Assembly (NCBI RefSeq): GCF_014356525.2 | Contig: NC_052515.1 | Span: 24,187,212-24,251,211 of the forward strand | Direction: 5' to 3' | Source of the DNA: Nilaparvata lugens | Taxonomy: Eukaryota; Arthropoda; Insecta; Hemiptera; Delphacidae | DNA length: 64,000 bases | In this document: positions 63,661-64,000 of the stretch, piece by piece | Layout of the letters: each line of letters starts with the position of its first letter | Numbering within the stretch: position 1 is the stretch's first letter | Position numbers and translations under genes: made by a program | The notes under the pieces: generated by a model | Told to the model about the DNA's origin: nothing | Database searches by the model: none | The model's input: only the letters and a program-made list of their open reading frames with translations

Positions 63661-64000
63661 TACTTCTCACCCCTCATTAAAATAAAATCTTAAGGGATCG
63701 GAATGAAAAATCATCAGTGTTTAGAATGTCTACTAACGTCATTTTTTGGGATTCCAATCCAAGGGGGGATAGCAGCTGTTTTTTTTTCAATTCAATGAGG
63801 GTGCCTTCATTCCACCCCCGTGTATATCTTTCATATACAGTCTTAATTTCATAGAATTTATTCACAGATAACAACCCCAATTACTTGTAGCAACCCTTCC
63901 AAGGTCCGTATGTACTGTAGATACTCGGTTTTAACGGAGAAATTTCAGCTGTTCATTTAAACCCCGTATTAAACACATTATGAAGATGCAACCATATCCT
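63661..64000 (-). other. Caudal intron 1, non-coding
   Basis: AT-rich, no exon identified. The 5' coding exon of caudal must lie beyond the window end. Confidence 0.35.

Noticed and set aside
1..64000. A novel multi-gene system
   Set aside because: Apart from HPF1, one small unrecognised gene and caudal, all long ORFs are LINE reverse transcriptases; no gene cluster with a shared new function is visible.

Overview
The window is eukaryotic nuclear DNA, AT-rich and crowded with transposon remnants, from an insect. The gene content (an insect-type caudal homeodomain, an HPF1 orthologue with an N-terminal PBZ finger) and many short palindromic and tRNA-derived repeats fit a hemipteran such as a planthopper. 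The species cannot be fixed from the sequence alone.

Three protein-coding loci are supported. (1) Positions 598-10542, plus strand: HPF1, the factor that completes the PARP active site for serine ADP-ribosylation, in seven recognisable coding exons. Its catalytic exon, the next intron and the terminal exon are repeated almost identically at 10852-12312, but the second copy has lost the splice acceptor. (2) Positions 12810-15016, minus strand: the 3' part of an unrecognised gene. It has a GC-rich last exon and a 126-nt exon present twice in tandem, and a possible 5' untranslated exon lies near 20.3 kb. (3) Positions 26567-63323, minus strand: the ParaHox gene caudal. One exon carries a His/Pro-rich region and the FDWMKK motif, two exons encode the homeodomain, and a 34.9-kb intron separates them. 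Its 5' end lies beyond the window.

Between loci 2 and 3, a CpG-rich patch at 21.6-21.88 kb holds a perfect palindromic RFX X-box followed by a small ATG exon with a donor on the plus strand. This may be the promoter of a ciliary gene.

Most other sequence is mobile-element debris. It includes three 5'-truncated LINE copies with reverse transcriptase ORFs (3.1, 43.0 and 57.4 kb), a fourth LINE fragment (63.5 kb), short Helitrons with readable termini (46-47, 54.9 and 61.1 kb), three tRNA-headed SINE families, a TATAGTGAGG-terminated MITE family, many long hairpin elements, and a 1.1-kb long-terminal-inverted-repeat element at 53.4 kb. Local tandem duplications are unusually frequent, at least a dozen, and three of them involve exons.

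I found no CRISPR array, bacterial operon, bona fide tRNA or rRNA gene, or virus-like coding region. No clearly undescribed multi-gene system is visible. The strongest leads are the exon duplications, the X-box promoter, the relic copy of caudal's helix-3 exon and the GC-rich islands in the caudal intron.
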